The position numbers and the translations under genes were made by a program. A DNA stretch of 64,000 nucleotides, from NCBI GenBank assembly GCA_040616305.1, contig CP159918.1:620001-684000 (forward strand), read 5' to 3'. The DNA is from UBA1876 sp003446665. Lineage in GTDB: Bacteria; Synergistota; Synergistia; Synergistales; Thermovirgaceae. Of this stretch, positions 25,157-34,198 are shown in pieces. The notes beneath the pieces were generated by a model. The model was not told where the DNA came from, made no database searches, and was given only the letters and a program-made list of their open reading frames with translations. The number at the start of each line of letters is the position of its first letter. The stretch's first letter is position 1.

Positions 25157-26911
25157 ATGAAGGGCAAAAAAGGCATTTACCTCAGGTTGCTTTCTTATGC
25201 CAGGCCCTATATTCCAAGGCTCTTTGCAGCCTTGGGGTGCATGGTTCTGGCTTCGGCATGCAACATCGTGGCGCCGTGGTTGCTCAAAAATGTCGTCGAC
25301 GACGTTCTTATCAACAAAAACATGATGATGCTCAATTTTCTGGCCGTCGGGCTTGTCCTGCTTTATGCCGCCAAAAATACCGCTTACTATGGGCAACAAT
25401 ACCTGATGAACTGGGTAGGCCAGAAGGTGGTCATGGACATCCGCCTCGAACTTTATGACCACACCCAGAGGATGTCTTTGAAGTATCTTTACGGCACAAG
25501 GGTGGGCGAACTCATTTCGAGAATCACCAACGATGTGACAAAGGTACAGGAAATGATCACCACCGTCGTCATCGACATCGTCGTCCAAAGCATTAGCTTT
25601 GTCGGGATGATAGCCCTTTTGCTTTTTTTGAACTGGAAACTCACGGTCATTACGTTTATCGTCATCCCGATCGCCGCCTGGGTGCTCGACAAGGCTTCAA
25701 GGAAGCTCCGTGCGGTGGGGCATGACATACAAAGAAGACTCGCCGACCTTTCAGCCAGCGCCTACGAGGCGATATCGGCCGTCAGGATAGTGAGGTCCTT
25801 CGCGACCGAAGACCAGGAATTCGACAGATTCAGGGAACAGAACAGGCTGCATTTCAAGGCGCTCATGAAAGGAACCCAGGTCAACGCCGCCTTGACGGGG
25901 GTCATTGAAACCATTCTCGTGGCGGCCCTTGCGGTGATATTGTGGTTCGGTGGACGACTCGTCGTCGCTGCCGAGATGACGCCCGGAGAGCTGGTGGCTT
26001 TTTTGGGCTACCTGGCCCTTTTGGTACAGCCTATAAGGGCTTTCTCCAGGGTCGTTGCACGGTTGCAGCAGGGGCTGGCCTCGGCTGACAGGATTTTTGA
26101 AATAATCGATACCGAAAGCGAGGTAACTCCACCGAAAGACCCGGTCTACCTCGAGGACATTACCGGCCGCATCGACTTTGAAGGCGTTTGCTTCGCCTAC
26201 AGGGACGAGAACTGGGTTCTCTGCGACGTCGACATCTCGATTGAGCCCGGAGAGAAGGTCGCCCTTGTCGGTCCAACCGGAGCGGGCAAATCTACTTTGG
26301 CCGACATGATTCCGCGTTTTTACGATCCCCAGCATGGCAGCGTAAGGATAGACGGTGTGGATGTGAGGCGACTGGATTTCAAGACCCTCCGCCGCCAGAT
26401 CGGCATCGTCCCGCAGGACCCGGTGCTCCTGAAAGGGTCGATAGCCTTCAACATCGGTTACGGCCTTGAGGATCCCGACCCGGGGCTAATCAGGGAAGCG
26501 GCGAGGGTCGCGGGGATTCACCCTTTCATCGAGAGTTTGCCCGAGGGATACGAAACGGAAGTTGGCGAGCGCGGAGTGACCTTGAGCGGAGGGCAAAGAC
26601 AGCGTCTGGCCATTGCGCGTGCCGTGGTCAGAAACCCGAGGATACTGATCCTTGACGAAGCCACCTCTTCCCTTGATGCCGCCGTTGAACAGGAGATACA
26701 GGAAGCCATGCGAAAGGCCATGAAGGGCAGGACGAGCATTATAATAGCTCACCGGCTTTCCACTGTCAGGGAAGCGGACCGTATTATCGTTTTGGACAAG
26801 GGAAAGGTCGTGGAAGAAGGGACCCATGAACAGCTCCAGAAAGCCGGGGGGCTCTATGCGAAACTCTGCGCGATTCAGTTCGGTGATGTGGATGCACAGG
26901 TTTCTGGATAG
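25157..26911 (+). CDS. msbA: Lipid A export ABC transporter, MsbA-like
   Basis: Half-size ABC exporter: six-span transmembrane domain (about residues 1-320) fused to an ATPase domain with Walker A GPTGAGKST, Q-loop, signature LSGGQRQR, Walker B ILILDEATSSLDA and the H-loop IIAHRLS. 584 residues matches MsbA. Its place between lpxB genes and lpxK makes lipid A flipping the likely job. The sequence alone cannot exclude another lipid substrate. Confidence 0.92.
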   Translation: MKGKKGIYLRLLSYARPYIPRLFAALGCMVLASACNIVAPWLLKNVVDDVLINKNMMMLNFLAVGLVLLYAAKNTAYYGQQYLMNWVGQKVVMDIRLELYDHTQRMSLKYLYGTRVGELISRITNDVTKVQEMITTVVIDIVVQSISFVGMIALLLFLNWKLTVITFIVIPIAAWVLDKASRKLRAVGHDIQRRLADLSASAYEAISAVRIVRSFATEDQEFDRFREQNRLHFKALMKGTQVNAALTGVIETILVAALAVILWFGGRLVVAAEMTPGELVAFLGYLALLVQPIRAFSRVVARLQQGLASADRIFEIIDTESEVTPPKDPVYLEDITGRIDFEGVCFAYRDENWVLCDVDISIEPGEKVALVGPTGAGKSTLADMIPRFYDPQHGSVRIDGVDVRRLDFKTLRRQIGIVPQDPVLLKGSIAFNIGYGLEDPDPGLIREAARVAGIHPFIESLPEGYETEVGERGVTLSGGQRQRLAIARAVVRNPRILILDEATSSLDAAVEQEIQEAMRKAMKGRTSIIIAHRLSTVREADRIIVLDKGKVVEEGTHEQLQKAGGLYAKLCAIQFGDVDAQVSG

Positions 26912-29141
26912 TTACCTCAGGTTCATAAGAGGGGACGAAAGCTCCCGGGCATGGCATGTCCTCGCCCCCCTGTCATGGGTGGTTTCGCTGGCTGTTTCAG
27001 CCAGGACAGCCTTTTATGATCACGGAATCCGTTCAAGCCTGGAACCGCCGGTACCCGTCATCAGCGTCGGCAACGTTACCCATGGGGGGACCAACAAGAC
27101 GCCTTTCGTGGAGCTTCTGGGACGTGCCCTGACATCCGCAGGCGTAAAAACGGGAGTCATATCCAGAGGATATAGAAAGAAAGGTCGTGATGTACGTCTC
27201 ATTCGTGTCGGAGACAAGCCCGACCGTTTCGAGGTGGGCGACGAGGCAGCGCTCCTTTCAGGTAAACTTCCCGAATGTCCCGTTTGTGTCTCCCCTGACC
27301 GCCTTGAGGGAATAAGGCGGCTTGCAGTCGAAGGGGTGGAGCTTGTGGTAGCCGATGACGCCTTCCAGCACAGGAGGCTGGTTCGTGACGTCGACATCGT
27401 GCTTGTGGATGCCACCTGTCCCTGGGGAAACGGGCACCTGTACCCACTGGGAATGCTCAGGGAAAAACCCGACGCATTGGAACGCTCGCACATGATAGTA
27501 ATAACCAAGTCCGATCAGGTCCCGCCGAAAACCAGGGAAGCACTAAAAAGCGAGCTTTCCGGTGCCTACGGGGCGGACAGGGTTTTTACCGCGGGACTTG
27601 CGCTGAAGAAATGGGCGCTATGGGACGGGGCATGGCACGATGCCGACTTCCCGCCGAAAGGCGAGGCGGTGGCTTTTTCGGCGATCGGCAACCCGAAAAG
27701 CTTCCAGGCCTTCCTTGAGGACCAGGGTGTAAAACTCGCCCGTCACGTAGTGTTCAGGGACCATCATGCTTATACGGCATCGGACATGGCAGAAGTGGTC
27801 CAGGTTTGCGAAAAGCTGGGAGCAGGTTACCTCATCTGCACCGAAAAGGACATCTTCAACCTTCCGGAGGGATGGACTCCTCCTGTTCCGTTATTCGTGC
27901 CGCTCGTGGAAACCGTAGTTGACGACATGGAAAGGTTTCTGAGCCGCCTTGTCGGGGAACTTAAACCGAAAGTGGTCGTAGCCTCCAATGGATACGGCGA
28001 GGACGCCATAGGAGTGATCCTGGCGGAAAAATTATTGAAACGTTTTCCGGGAATGATCGTGAAAGGTTTCCCGCTCGTAGGGACGGGAAAGGCCTACCTT
28101 TCCAGGGGCATTCCGGTAGCATCCCCCCCTGCCGACACACCCAGCGAGGGCGTCATCAAGTATCGTCTCAGGGACCTTTTGCGAGACCTCAGACACGGAC
28201 TGCTGAAGCAGATAACGACGCAGGCCAGGGCATGGAAGGGTCTTCAGGGTCGCATAAGAACGGTTCTTTGTGTCGGGGACGTATACCTTTTGCTCAACAC
28301 CCTCTGGGGTCAAGGGGTATCGCCGGTCCTTGTGGCTACGGCCAAGACTGTCATGCACAAGGGGCACTGGCGTCTTGAACACGCCATCCTTCGCAGACGG
28401 TGTCGTCGAGTGTGGGCCAGGGACCCCAGCACCAGGGACGAGCTCATCCGTCGCGGAGTCGATGCGGTTTATACGGGTAATCCCATAATGGACCTCGCAA
28501 GGGATAATAAAGGTGTGGCCCACTATTTCCCCGAAAGCGGCTCCCTGTGGAAAGTGCTTCTTTTGCCTGGTAGCCGGGAAAGGGCCTATGCCGATATCAG
28601 GCTTCTTCTGGATGCTGCGGCGTTGCTTGGAGGTCGGGAAAAAACAGCTTTCGTCATGGTGCTGGCCGCGACGCTGGACAGAAACCGTATACTCGAAGCC
28701 TGTCCTGACTGGAACTTTGAAGGCGATGGATTCATTGTTCATAAAAGCGGGAACCCGCGGATAACGGTTACCGTCGACGATGTAGCCGACGTCGCCAGGG
28801 GGGCTCATATAGTTTTGGGTTTCGGCGGAACCGCAAACCAGATATGTGCCGGCCTCGGCATACCCGTTGTTTCGATCCTCGAAAAGGGAAAGCTCGTCCA
28901 GAAAAAACTCCTGGGAGAGGCCGAGAGCCTTGTCGCTCCCTATCCTGAGGCTCTGGCGAAAGAGGCGGAGGCCATCCTGAAAGAGCCTTCGCGGCGACAA
29001 GCCATGGCCAGGGCAGGCAGGTCTAGGATGGGTCCTTCGGGGGCACTGGACAGCGTAGTTCAGTTCGCGGCGGCGGAACTCGGATGGGATCTCAGGATAC
29101 AGGTTTGGGAAAAATTGGCCCGACGCTGGGAAAACAATTAA
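26886..29141 (+). CDS. lpxK: Tetraacyldisaccharide 4'-kinase fused to an LpxB-like domain
   Basis: Two-domain protein of 751 residues, about twice a normal LpxK (~330). Residues about 1-360 are LpxK, the 4'-kinase of lipid A: VISVGNVTHGGTNKTPFV (P-loop region), ISRGYRKKG, EVGDEAALLS, DDAFQHRRL, GMLREKPDALERSH, FRDHHAYTASDM, TEKDIFNLP. Residues about 365-751 form a separate GT-B-like domain starting VVVASNGYGEDAIGVILAEK, with LLPGSRERAYADI and LGFGGTANQICAGLGIPVVS; it resembles the SNGxGED group of LpxB-related proteins. The start (26886 or 26892) is uncertain; it overlaps msbA by 26 bp. No stop or frameshift separates the domains. Confidence 0.92.
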   Translation: MWMHRFLDSYLRFIRGDESSRAWHVLAPLSWVVSLAVSARTAFYDHGIRSSLEPPVPVISVGNVTHGGTNKTPFVELLGRALTSAGVKTGVISRGYRKKGRDVRLIRVGDKPDRFEVGDEAALLSGKLPECPVCVSPDRLEGIRRLAVEGVELVVADDAFQHRRLVRDVDIVLVDATCPWGNGHLYPLGMLREKPDALERSHMIVITKSDQVPPKTREALKSELSGAYGADRVFTAGLALKKWALWDGAWHDADFPPKGEAVAFSAIGNPKSFQAFLEDQGVKLARHVVFRDHHAYTASDMAEVVQVCEKLGAGYLICTEKDIFNLPEGWTPPVPLFVPLVETVVDDMERFLSRLVGELKPKVVVASNGYGEDAIGVILAEKLLKRFPGMIVKGFPLVGTGKAYLSRGIPVASPPADTPSEGVIKYRLRDLLRDLRHGLLKQITTQARAWKGLQGRIRTVLCVGDVYLLLNTLWGQGVSPVLVATAKTVMHKGHWRLEHAILRRRCRRVWARDPSTRDELIRRGVDAVYTGNPIMDLARDNKGVAHYFPESGSLWKVLLLPGSRERAYADIRLLLDAAALLGGREKTAFVMVLAATLDRNRILEACPDWNFEGDGFIVHKSGNPRITVTVDDVADVARGAHIVLGFGGTANQICAGLGIPVVSILEKGKLVQKKLLGEAESLVAPYPEALAKEAEAILKEPSRRQAMARAGRSRMGPSGALDSVVQFAAAELGWDLRIQVWEKLARRWENN

Positions 29142-29156
29142 AGGAGAAGATTGATC

Positions 29157-29897
29157 ATGGGAACTCTTGCGGTAATTCCCGCCCGGTTCGGGAGCACCCG
29201 TCTTCCGGGCAAACCGCTGGTGAAGATAAATGGCGTTCCCCTGGTGGCGAGGGTGTATCGCCAGGTCGCAAGATGTGAAAAGGTAGATCGCGTCATTGTG
29301 GCGACCGACGACCAGACGATTTCAGACGTCGCACGTGCCGAAGGAGCGGAGGTAATTATGACGCCGGGGAATCTTTCGAGCGGCGGCGACAGGGTGGCAT
29401 GGGTGGCTGAAAGGGTCGATGAGGCACCGATCGTTTTAAACGTCCAGGTAGACGACCCCCTTGTGGGTCCCGACATGATCGATCCCCTCATAGAAAGCCT
29501 GGAGTCGGCCGCGGAGTGCAGCCTGGCGGTGCTCGCGAAAGAGATCGAAGACCCGGCAGAGGTTACCGACCAGAACATAGTGAAAATGGTTTTCGACGGC
29601 GAAATGAGAGCCCTTTACTTCAGCCGGTCGGCGATTCCCTATCCGCGGAATCCCGGAGCCGTCTACTACAAGCACATAGGACCCTATGCCTACAGAAGGG
29701 ACTTGCTCCTTCGGTTCGCCGGCTGGGAACCGACCCCGCTTGAAAGGACGGAGAGCCTTGAAATGCTCAGGGTCCTGGAAAAAGGTTTCAGGATCCAGTG
29801 TGTGAAGACTGCGAGGGACACCATAGAAATTGACACGCCGGAGGATGTGGCCCGCCTCGAAAGGTTCCTCCGGAAGCATGGAGATGATGTGCAATGA
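29157..29897 (+). CDS. kdsB: CMP-Kdo synthetase (3-deoxy-manno-octulosonate cytidylyltransferase)
   Basis: Activates Kdo (or Kdo8N) with CTP. N-terminal nucleotide motif IPARFGSTRLPGKPL, then NVQVDDPLVGPDMI, ALYFSRSAIPYPR and the C-terminal ESLEMLRVLEKGFRI and IDTPEDV segments. 246 residues. ATG 29157 has aaggag ten bases upstream; TTG 29151 is less likely. ATGA overlap with kdsA. With kdnAB in the same run, the true substrate may be the 8-amino sugar, as for the Shewanella enzyme. Confidence 0.95.
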   Translation: MGTLAVIPARFGSTRLPGKPLVKINGVPLVARVYRQVARCEKVDRVIVATDDQTISDVARAEGAEVIMTPGNLSSGGDRVAWVAERVDEAPIVLNVQVDDPLVGPDMIDPLIESLESAAECSLAVLAKEIEDPAEVTDQNIVKMVFDGEMRALYFSRSAIPYPRNPGAVYYKHIGPYAYRRDLLLRFAGWEPTPLERTESLEMLRVLEKGFRIQCVKTARDTIEIDTPEDVARLERFLRKHGDDVQ

Positions 29898-30748
29898 CAA
29901 AAAGCTTTGCCGTGGGCGATATCGTAATAGGCGACGGAAGGCTTGTTATAGTCTCGGGCCCCTGTGTTCTCGAAAGCCTCGACCTGGGGCTAGAGGTCGC
30001 CTTCAGGGCAAAATCCGTATGCGACGGCCTTGGACTGGACTATATTTTCAAGTCCTCCTTCGACAAGGCCAACCGGACTTCCATAAAAAGCTACAGGGGG
30101 CCCGGCCTCAAGAAGGGGCTGGAGTGGCTCGCCGAGATAAAATCAAAAACGGGCTGTCCGGTCCTGACAGACATTCATGAACCCAATCAGGCCTCGCCTG
30201 CAGCAGAGGTCGTGGACGTTCTCCAGATCCCGGCCTTTTTGTGTCGCCAGACAGACCTTTTGGTGGCGGCGGCAAGGACGGGGAAACCGGTCAACATCAA
30301 AAAAGGCCAGTTCCTGGCGCCAAAGGACATGGCCCAGGCGGCTGGCAAGTGCAGGGAAGCCGGCAATGACAAGGTTTTGCTTTGCGAGCGCGGCACCACC
30401 TTCGGGTACGGGCAGCTGGTGGTGGATATGCGCTCCTTGCCGTTGATGCGGGGACTGGGATATCCTGTAATGTTCGACGCGACCCACAGTGTGCAGATGC
30501 CCGGAGGGCATGGAACTACAAGCGGCGGAGACAGGCGGTTTGTACTTCCCCTGGCGAGGGCGGCGGCGGCCGTGGGGATCGACGCCCTTTTTCTTGAGAC
30601 CCATCCCGAGCCCGAAAACGCAAAAAGCGACGGCCCCAACATGGTTCCTCTCGAGGAGCTCGCAGGCCTTTTGGAACAGGTCGCCGAGGTGCATGATGTG
30701 GCCAAAAATCTTGGTTTTGTGGATCTTTCCGAAGAGGAGGCCTTGTGA
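29894..30748 (+). CDS. kdsA: 3-deoxy-8-phosphooctulonate synthase
   Basis: Condenses phosphoenolpyruvate with arabinose-5-phosphate. TIM barrel with IVSGPCVLES, FKSSFDKANRTS, GLKKGLEWL, TDIHEP, LQIPAFLCRQTDLL, VNIKKGQFLAP, CERGTTFGYGQLVVDMRSLP, FDATHSVQMPGG and LETHPEPENAKSDGPN. A metal-site Cys (SGPCVLES) is present, as in the metal-dependent class. 284 residues. Lies between kdsB and kdsD with overlapping junctions on both sides. Confidence 0.97.
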   Translation: MTKSFAVGDIVIGDGRLVIVSGPCVLESLDLGLEVAFRAKSVCDGLGLDYIFKSSFDKANRTSIKSYRGPGLKKGLEWLAEIKSKTGCPVLTDIHEPNQASPAAEVVDVLQIPAFLCRQTDLLVAAARTGKPVNIKKGQFLAPKDMAQAAGKCREAGNDKVLLCERGTTFGYGQLVVDMRSLPLMRGLGYPVMFDATHSVQMPGGHGTTSGGDRRFVLPLARAAAAVGIDALFLETHPEPENAKSDGPNMVPLEELAGLLEQVAEVHDVAKNLGFVDLSEEEAL

Positions 30749-31755
30749 TGTTGTGTCTTCCGAGGGAAAGGGAAAGCCGTAACGTTCACGATGGACATCT
30801 GCTTGAAGCGGGGAGGAAAATTCTCCGCATGGAGGCAGCAGAGCTGGAAAAGGCAGCCGAAAGGCTCGGAGACGAACTTGTGGAAGCTGCCAGATTAATA
30901 CACTCCTGCAAGGGGCGGGTCGTCGTCGTGGGGATGGGGAAATCGGGTCTCATCGGACGGAAGATCGCCGCGACGCTGGCTTCTTTGGGAACCCCTTCTT
31001 TTTTCCTGCATGCCGCCGAGGCTTCTCACGGGGACCTTGGAATGGTCTGTAGGGAGGACGTGGGCCTGTTCATATCCAACAGCGGGCAGACCAGGGAAGT
31101 CATAGAGGTGTTGCCTTTTTTCAGGAGGATAGGTGCTTCGGTGATCGCCATGGCAGGAAACGCCGAATCGCGTCTGGCCCGGGAAGCGGACCTTTTCATA
31201 AACACCGGCGTGGACAAGGAAGCCGACCCGCTGGGCCTTGCCCCCACCACCAGCACGACGCTCCAGCTCGCCGTCGGAGACGCACTGGCATGTATGGTCA
31301 CCGAACTGCGGGGACTGCACAAGGAGGATTTCGCCCTTTTTCATCCTGGTGGAAGCCTTGGGAAAAGGCTTTTGCTCAGGATAAGGGATGTTATGGCTAC
31401 GGGCGAGGGTGTGCCCCGGATCAGCCTCGAGTCCTCCGTGAGGGAGGCCCTTTTCGAGATAACCAGTAAAGGTTACGGGGCGACCGCGGTGGTGAGCGAT
31501 TCAGACAAAATAGCGGGCATCTTTACCGACGGCGACCTGAGGAGGCTCCTGGAGGATAGAGGCGTCGAGGGGATCGATTTGTCGATCGACGAAGTTATGA
31601 CGAAATCTCCCATGACCATAGGACCCGACAAGCTGGCCGCCGAGGCGATTCACATAATGGAGGAAAAGGAAATCTCGTGCCTTTTGGTAGAGGAAGACGG
31701 GCGGCTCTGCGGCATCGTCCACTTGCACGATCTCCTGAAAGCCGGGGTGGCCTAG
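30748..31755 (+). CDS. kdsD: Arabinose-5-phosphate isomerase
   Basis: Makes arabinose-5-phosphate from ribulose-5-phosphate for KdsA. SIS domain (about residues 45-180: VVGMGKSGLIGRKIAATLASLGTPS, FFLHAAEASHGDLG, SNSGQTREV, APTTSTTLQLAVGDALA) followed by two CBS domains (about 208-330). 335 residues. Start ATG 30748 in a TGATG overlap with kdsA; aggagg eight bases upstream. Confidence 0.96.
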   Translation: MLCLPRERESRNVHDGHLLEAGRKILRMEAAELEKAAERLGDELVEAARLIHSCKGRVVVVGMGKSGLIGRKIAATLASLGTPSFFLHAAEASHGDLGMVCREDVGLFISNSGQTREVIEVLPFFRRIGASVIAMAGNAESRLAREADLFINTGVDKEADPLGLAPTTSTTLQLAVGDALACMVTELRGLHKEDFALFHPGGSLGKRLLLRIRDVMATGEGVPRISLESSVREALFEITSKGYGATAVVSDSDKIAGIFTDGDLRRLLEDRGVEGIDLSIDEVMTKSPMTIGPDKLAAEAIHIMEEKEISCLLVEEDGRLCGIVHLHDLLKAGVA

Positions 31756-31783
31756 ACTGAACAGGAAAGCCTACGGCCTTTTG

Positions 31784-33028
31784 ATGAGCACCATTTACCT
31801 GGCTTCCTTCCCCTACCTGGCTTTCAGGTATCGCAAGGGCTTCAGGCAGCGGATGGGCCTTTACAGGGCGTACGATCTGGCTTTTCTGAAAGAAAAGGGA
31901 CGGCCCCTTTGGGTTCATGCCGTTTCGGTAGGCGAGGTTCAGGCCGCCTTCCCCTTGATAAAAGAAATACGTAAAGACTGGGAAGGCGGCCTTTTTTTGA
32001 CCACAGTGACTCCTACCGGGCAGGCGATGGCCAGGCAGCTGGTGTGTGACGACGCGGACGCCATGGCCTATTATCCGTGGGACGTTCCCTGGGTTGTCTC
32101 GCGGGCCCTGAAGCGTGTGTTGCCACGCGCCTATATCACCGTCGAAACCGAAATCTGGCCCGGTTTTCTGGAAAAGCTTTCGCGGGACGGGGTACCCGCC
32201 TATATAGCAAACGGCAGGTTTTCGGAACGCTCATTCAGGAAGGCGTTACGCAACCGGGAATTCTGGAAGGACGTTCTGGGCACTTTCCGAAAGATCATAG
32301 TGCGGGGGGAGGGCGACGCGGAAAGGCTCAAGGAACTCGGCCTTTCAAAAGAAAAGATCGCCGTGACGGGAGACTGCAAGGTGGATGCGCTGCTCTTGCG
32401 CAGAAAAGGGGCTGACCCGGAAAACCTCAGGCTGCGGCTGAGAGGCACGGGGCTTCCGGTTCTTTTGGCCGGCAGTACCCACGAGGGAGAGGAGAAAGTA
32501 GTGCTGGAAGCTTTCCGGACCGTCCGTGAATCAGGCGGAAAAGCCCGGTTGATTATAGTCCCCCGCCATCCGGAACGCTCCGACCGGGTGGCGGAGGAGG
32601 CGAAGATGGTGAGCGAAAGGACCGCGGTCCTCTCAAAAGCAACAAAACCTCGGGATTGGGATATCATGGTCGTCGACGAAGTGGGCCTTCTTTTTGAGCT
32701 TTATGCCCTTTCTGAAGCGGCCTTTATCGGCGGCAGCCTTGTACCGAAAGGCGGGCAGAATATACTTGAACCCGCCGTCTGGGGGATACCCATACAGCAT
32801 GGACCCCACATGGAGGACTTTGCCGATGCGGCGGAGGAGCTCGCCAAAAGGGGCGCCGCGCAAACGATAACAGGATCGATGGAGCTTGCGCGTTTGTGGC
32901 TTGAAATACTAAACGACGACAAAAGAAAAACAGGCGCCATGAGCGGTAGGGATTACGTCGAGGGACTGGGCGGATCGTCTGCCCGTTCATGGGAAATCAT
33001 AAGACAGACCATTAAAGATAAGGAGTGA
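31784..33028 (+). CDS. waaA: Kdo transferase (GT30)
   Basis: Transfers Kdo from CMP-Kdo to lipid IVA. The acceptor-domain catalytic Glu is E51 in HAVSVGEVQAAFP; further motifs are TTVTPTGQAMA, VETEIWPGF, ANGRFSERSF, GDCKVDALL, AGSTHEGEE, VPRHPERS, FIGGSLVPKGGQNILEP and PIQHGPHMEDF. 414 residues from ATG 31784. The expected hydrophobic N-terminus continues upstream in frame; a CTG at 31757 with ggggtgg six bases upstream would add nine residues that fit the family better, but a CTG start is rare. The number of Kdo residues added cannot be told. Confidence 0.94.
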   Translation: MSTIYLASFPYLAFRYRKGFRQRMGLYRAYDLAFLKEKGRPLWVHAVSVGEVQAAFPLIKEIRKDWEGGLFLTTVTPTGQAMARQLVCDDADAMAYYPWDVPWVVSRALKRVLPRAYITVETEIWPGFLEKLSRDGVPAYIANGRFSERSFRKALRNREFWKDVLGTFRKIIVRGEGDAERLKELGLSKEKIAVTGDCKVDALLLRRKGADPENLRLRLRGTGLPVLLAGSTHEGEEKVVLEAFRTVRESGGKARLIIVPRHPERSDRVAEEAKMVSERTAVLSKATKPRDWDIMVVDEVGLLFELYALSEAAFIGGSLVPKGGQNILEPAVWGIPIQHGPHMEDFADAAEELAKRGAAQTITGSMELARLWLEILNDDKRKTGAMSGRDYVEGLGGSSARSWEIIRQTIKDKE

Positions 33029-33034
33029 GCTGAT

Positions 33035-34198
33035 ATGGCTTTCGATATGTTTGTAGCCGGGCGGATCCGTTTTGGATGCGGCGCCGTCTCGGAGGTTGGA
33101 GAAGTCGCAAAAAAAACCGGGGGAAAACGGGCGCTTTTGGTAACCGACGCCGTGCTTGCGGAAATGAAGACCGCCGAGCGAATAGAGAAATTGCTTAAAG
33201 ATGCAGGGATCCAGACGTGGGTTTTCTCCGATGTCGAACCGGAACCATCGGTAGAGACGACCGACGCTGCGGCGGAGCTCGCGCGGGAAAAAGGCTGCGA
33301 TCTGGTTGTGGGGCTTGGAGGTGGAAGCTCCATGGACGTTGCCAAGGCCGTGAGTGTTCTCGTGACCAACGATGGGTCGGCTGCCCGGTACCAGGGGCTT
33401 GGACTCGTCGAAAAGGCCGGCGTTTGCCGGATAATGATCCCTACAACCGCCGGTACGGGCTCCGAGGTCACCTTTACCTCCGTTCTCATAAGAAAAAGCG
33501 ACGGCTTCAAGGGCGGTATAAATGACGAAAAGCTCTTTCCCGACTATAGCATTCTGGACCCCGAACTGACCGTCACCATGCCGCCGCGGGTTACGGCCGC
33601 CACGGGTATGGACGCTTTGATCCACGCCCTTGAGGCCTATGTCGGCCGCCAGGCTTCTCCTTTCAGCGACATGTTCGCAGAGGAAGCGCTGGTCCGTATC
33701 GGCCGATGGATAAGGGTCGCCGTTAAAAACGGGCGCGACATCGAGGCAAGGAGCGAAATGATGCTGGCCGCCCTTTACGGCGGCATAGCCCTCGCCAATG
33801 CCGGTGTCGGAGCCTGTCACGCCCTTTCCTACCCCCTTGGTGCCGTATATGGTGTTGGCCATGGGGTGGGAAACGCGCTTTTGATACCCTACGTTGCGCG
33901 GTACAATTGTCAGGCCGCTCCAGAGCGGTATGCAGACGCGGCGGAACTTCTCGGGTATTTGCAAGACGGGAGCGATCCGCTTTTTGAACGGGCAGAGCTT
34001 TGTGCCGACGTTCTTGAGGAACTGGTTTTCGACCTGGAGCTTCCGGCTACCCTCGAGGATCTCGATGTCGGAATCACGCCGGAAAGTCTGGAAGGTCTCG
34101 CGGAAAAAGCGATGGCAGTTTCAAGGCCGATGGAGAACAATCCCAGAGAGATGAAAGCAGAGGATTGCGTGAACATTTACAAGGAGGCGATGGCGTAA
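33035..34198 (+). CDS. kdnB: Iron-containing alcohol dehydrogenase, probable KdnB (Kdo 8-oxidase)
   Basis: Group III metal-dependent dehydrogenase: NAD(P) motif GLGGGSSMDVAKAV, TTAGTGSEVT, metal ligands Asp193 and His197 (GMDALIHALEAYV), His262 (GACHALSYPLG) and His276 (GVGHGVGNA). 387 residues. The family is broad, but here it overlaps (TAATG) a DegT-type aminotransferase gene and follows kdsB-kdsA-kdsD-waaA. In Shewanella the pair KdnB-KdnA oxidises the C8 hydroxyl of Kdo and transaminates it to 8-amino-3,8-dideoxy-Kdo. I assign KdnB from this pairing and context; an unrelated alcohol dehydrogenase is the alternative. Confidence 0.8.
   Translation: MAFDMFVAGRIRFGCGAVSEVGEVAKKTGGKRALLVTDAVLAEMKTAERIEKLLKDAGIQTWVFSDVEPEPSVETTDAAAELAREKGCDLVVGLGGGSSMDVAKAVSVLVTNDGSAARYQGLGLVEKAGVCRIMIPTTAGTGSEVTFTSVLIRKSDGFKGGINDEKLFPDYSILDPELTVTMPPRVTAATGMDALIHALEAYVGRQASPFSDMFAEEALVRIGRWIRVAVKNGRDIEARSEMMLAALYGGIALANAGVGACHALSYPLGAVYGVGHGVGNALLIPYVARYNCQAAPERYADAAELLGYLQDGSDPLFERAELCADVLEELVFDLELPATLEDLDVGITPESLEGLAEKAMAVSRPMENNPREMKAEDCVNIYKEAMA

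Noticed and set aside
33035..34198. Fermentative alcohol/butanol dehydrogenase
   Set aside because: Family is the same, but overlap with the aminotransferase and the Kdo gene context favour KdnB; kept as an alternative in the entry.
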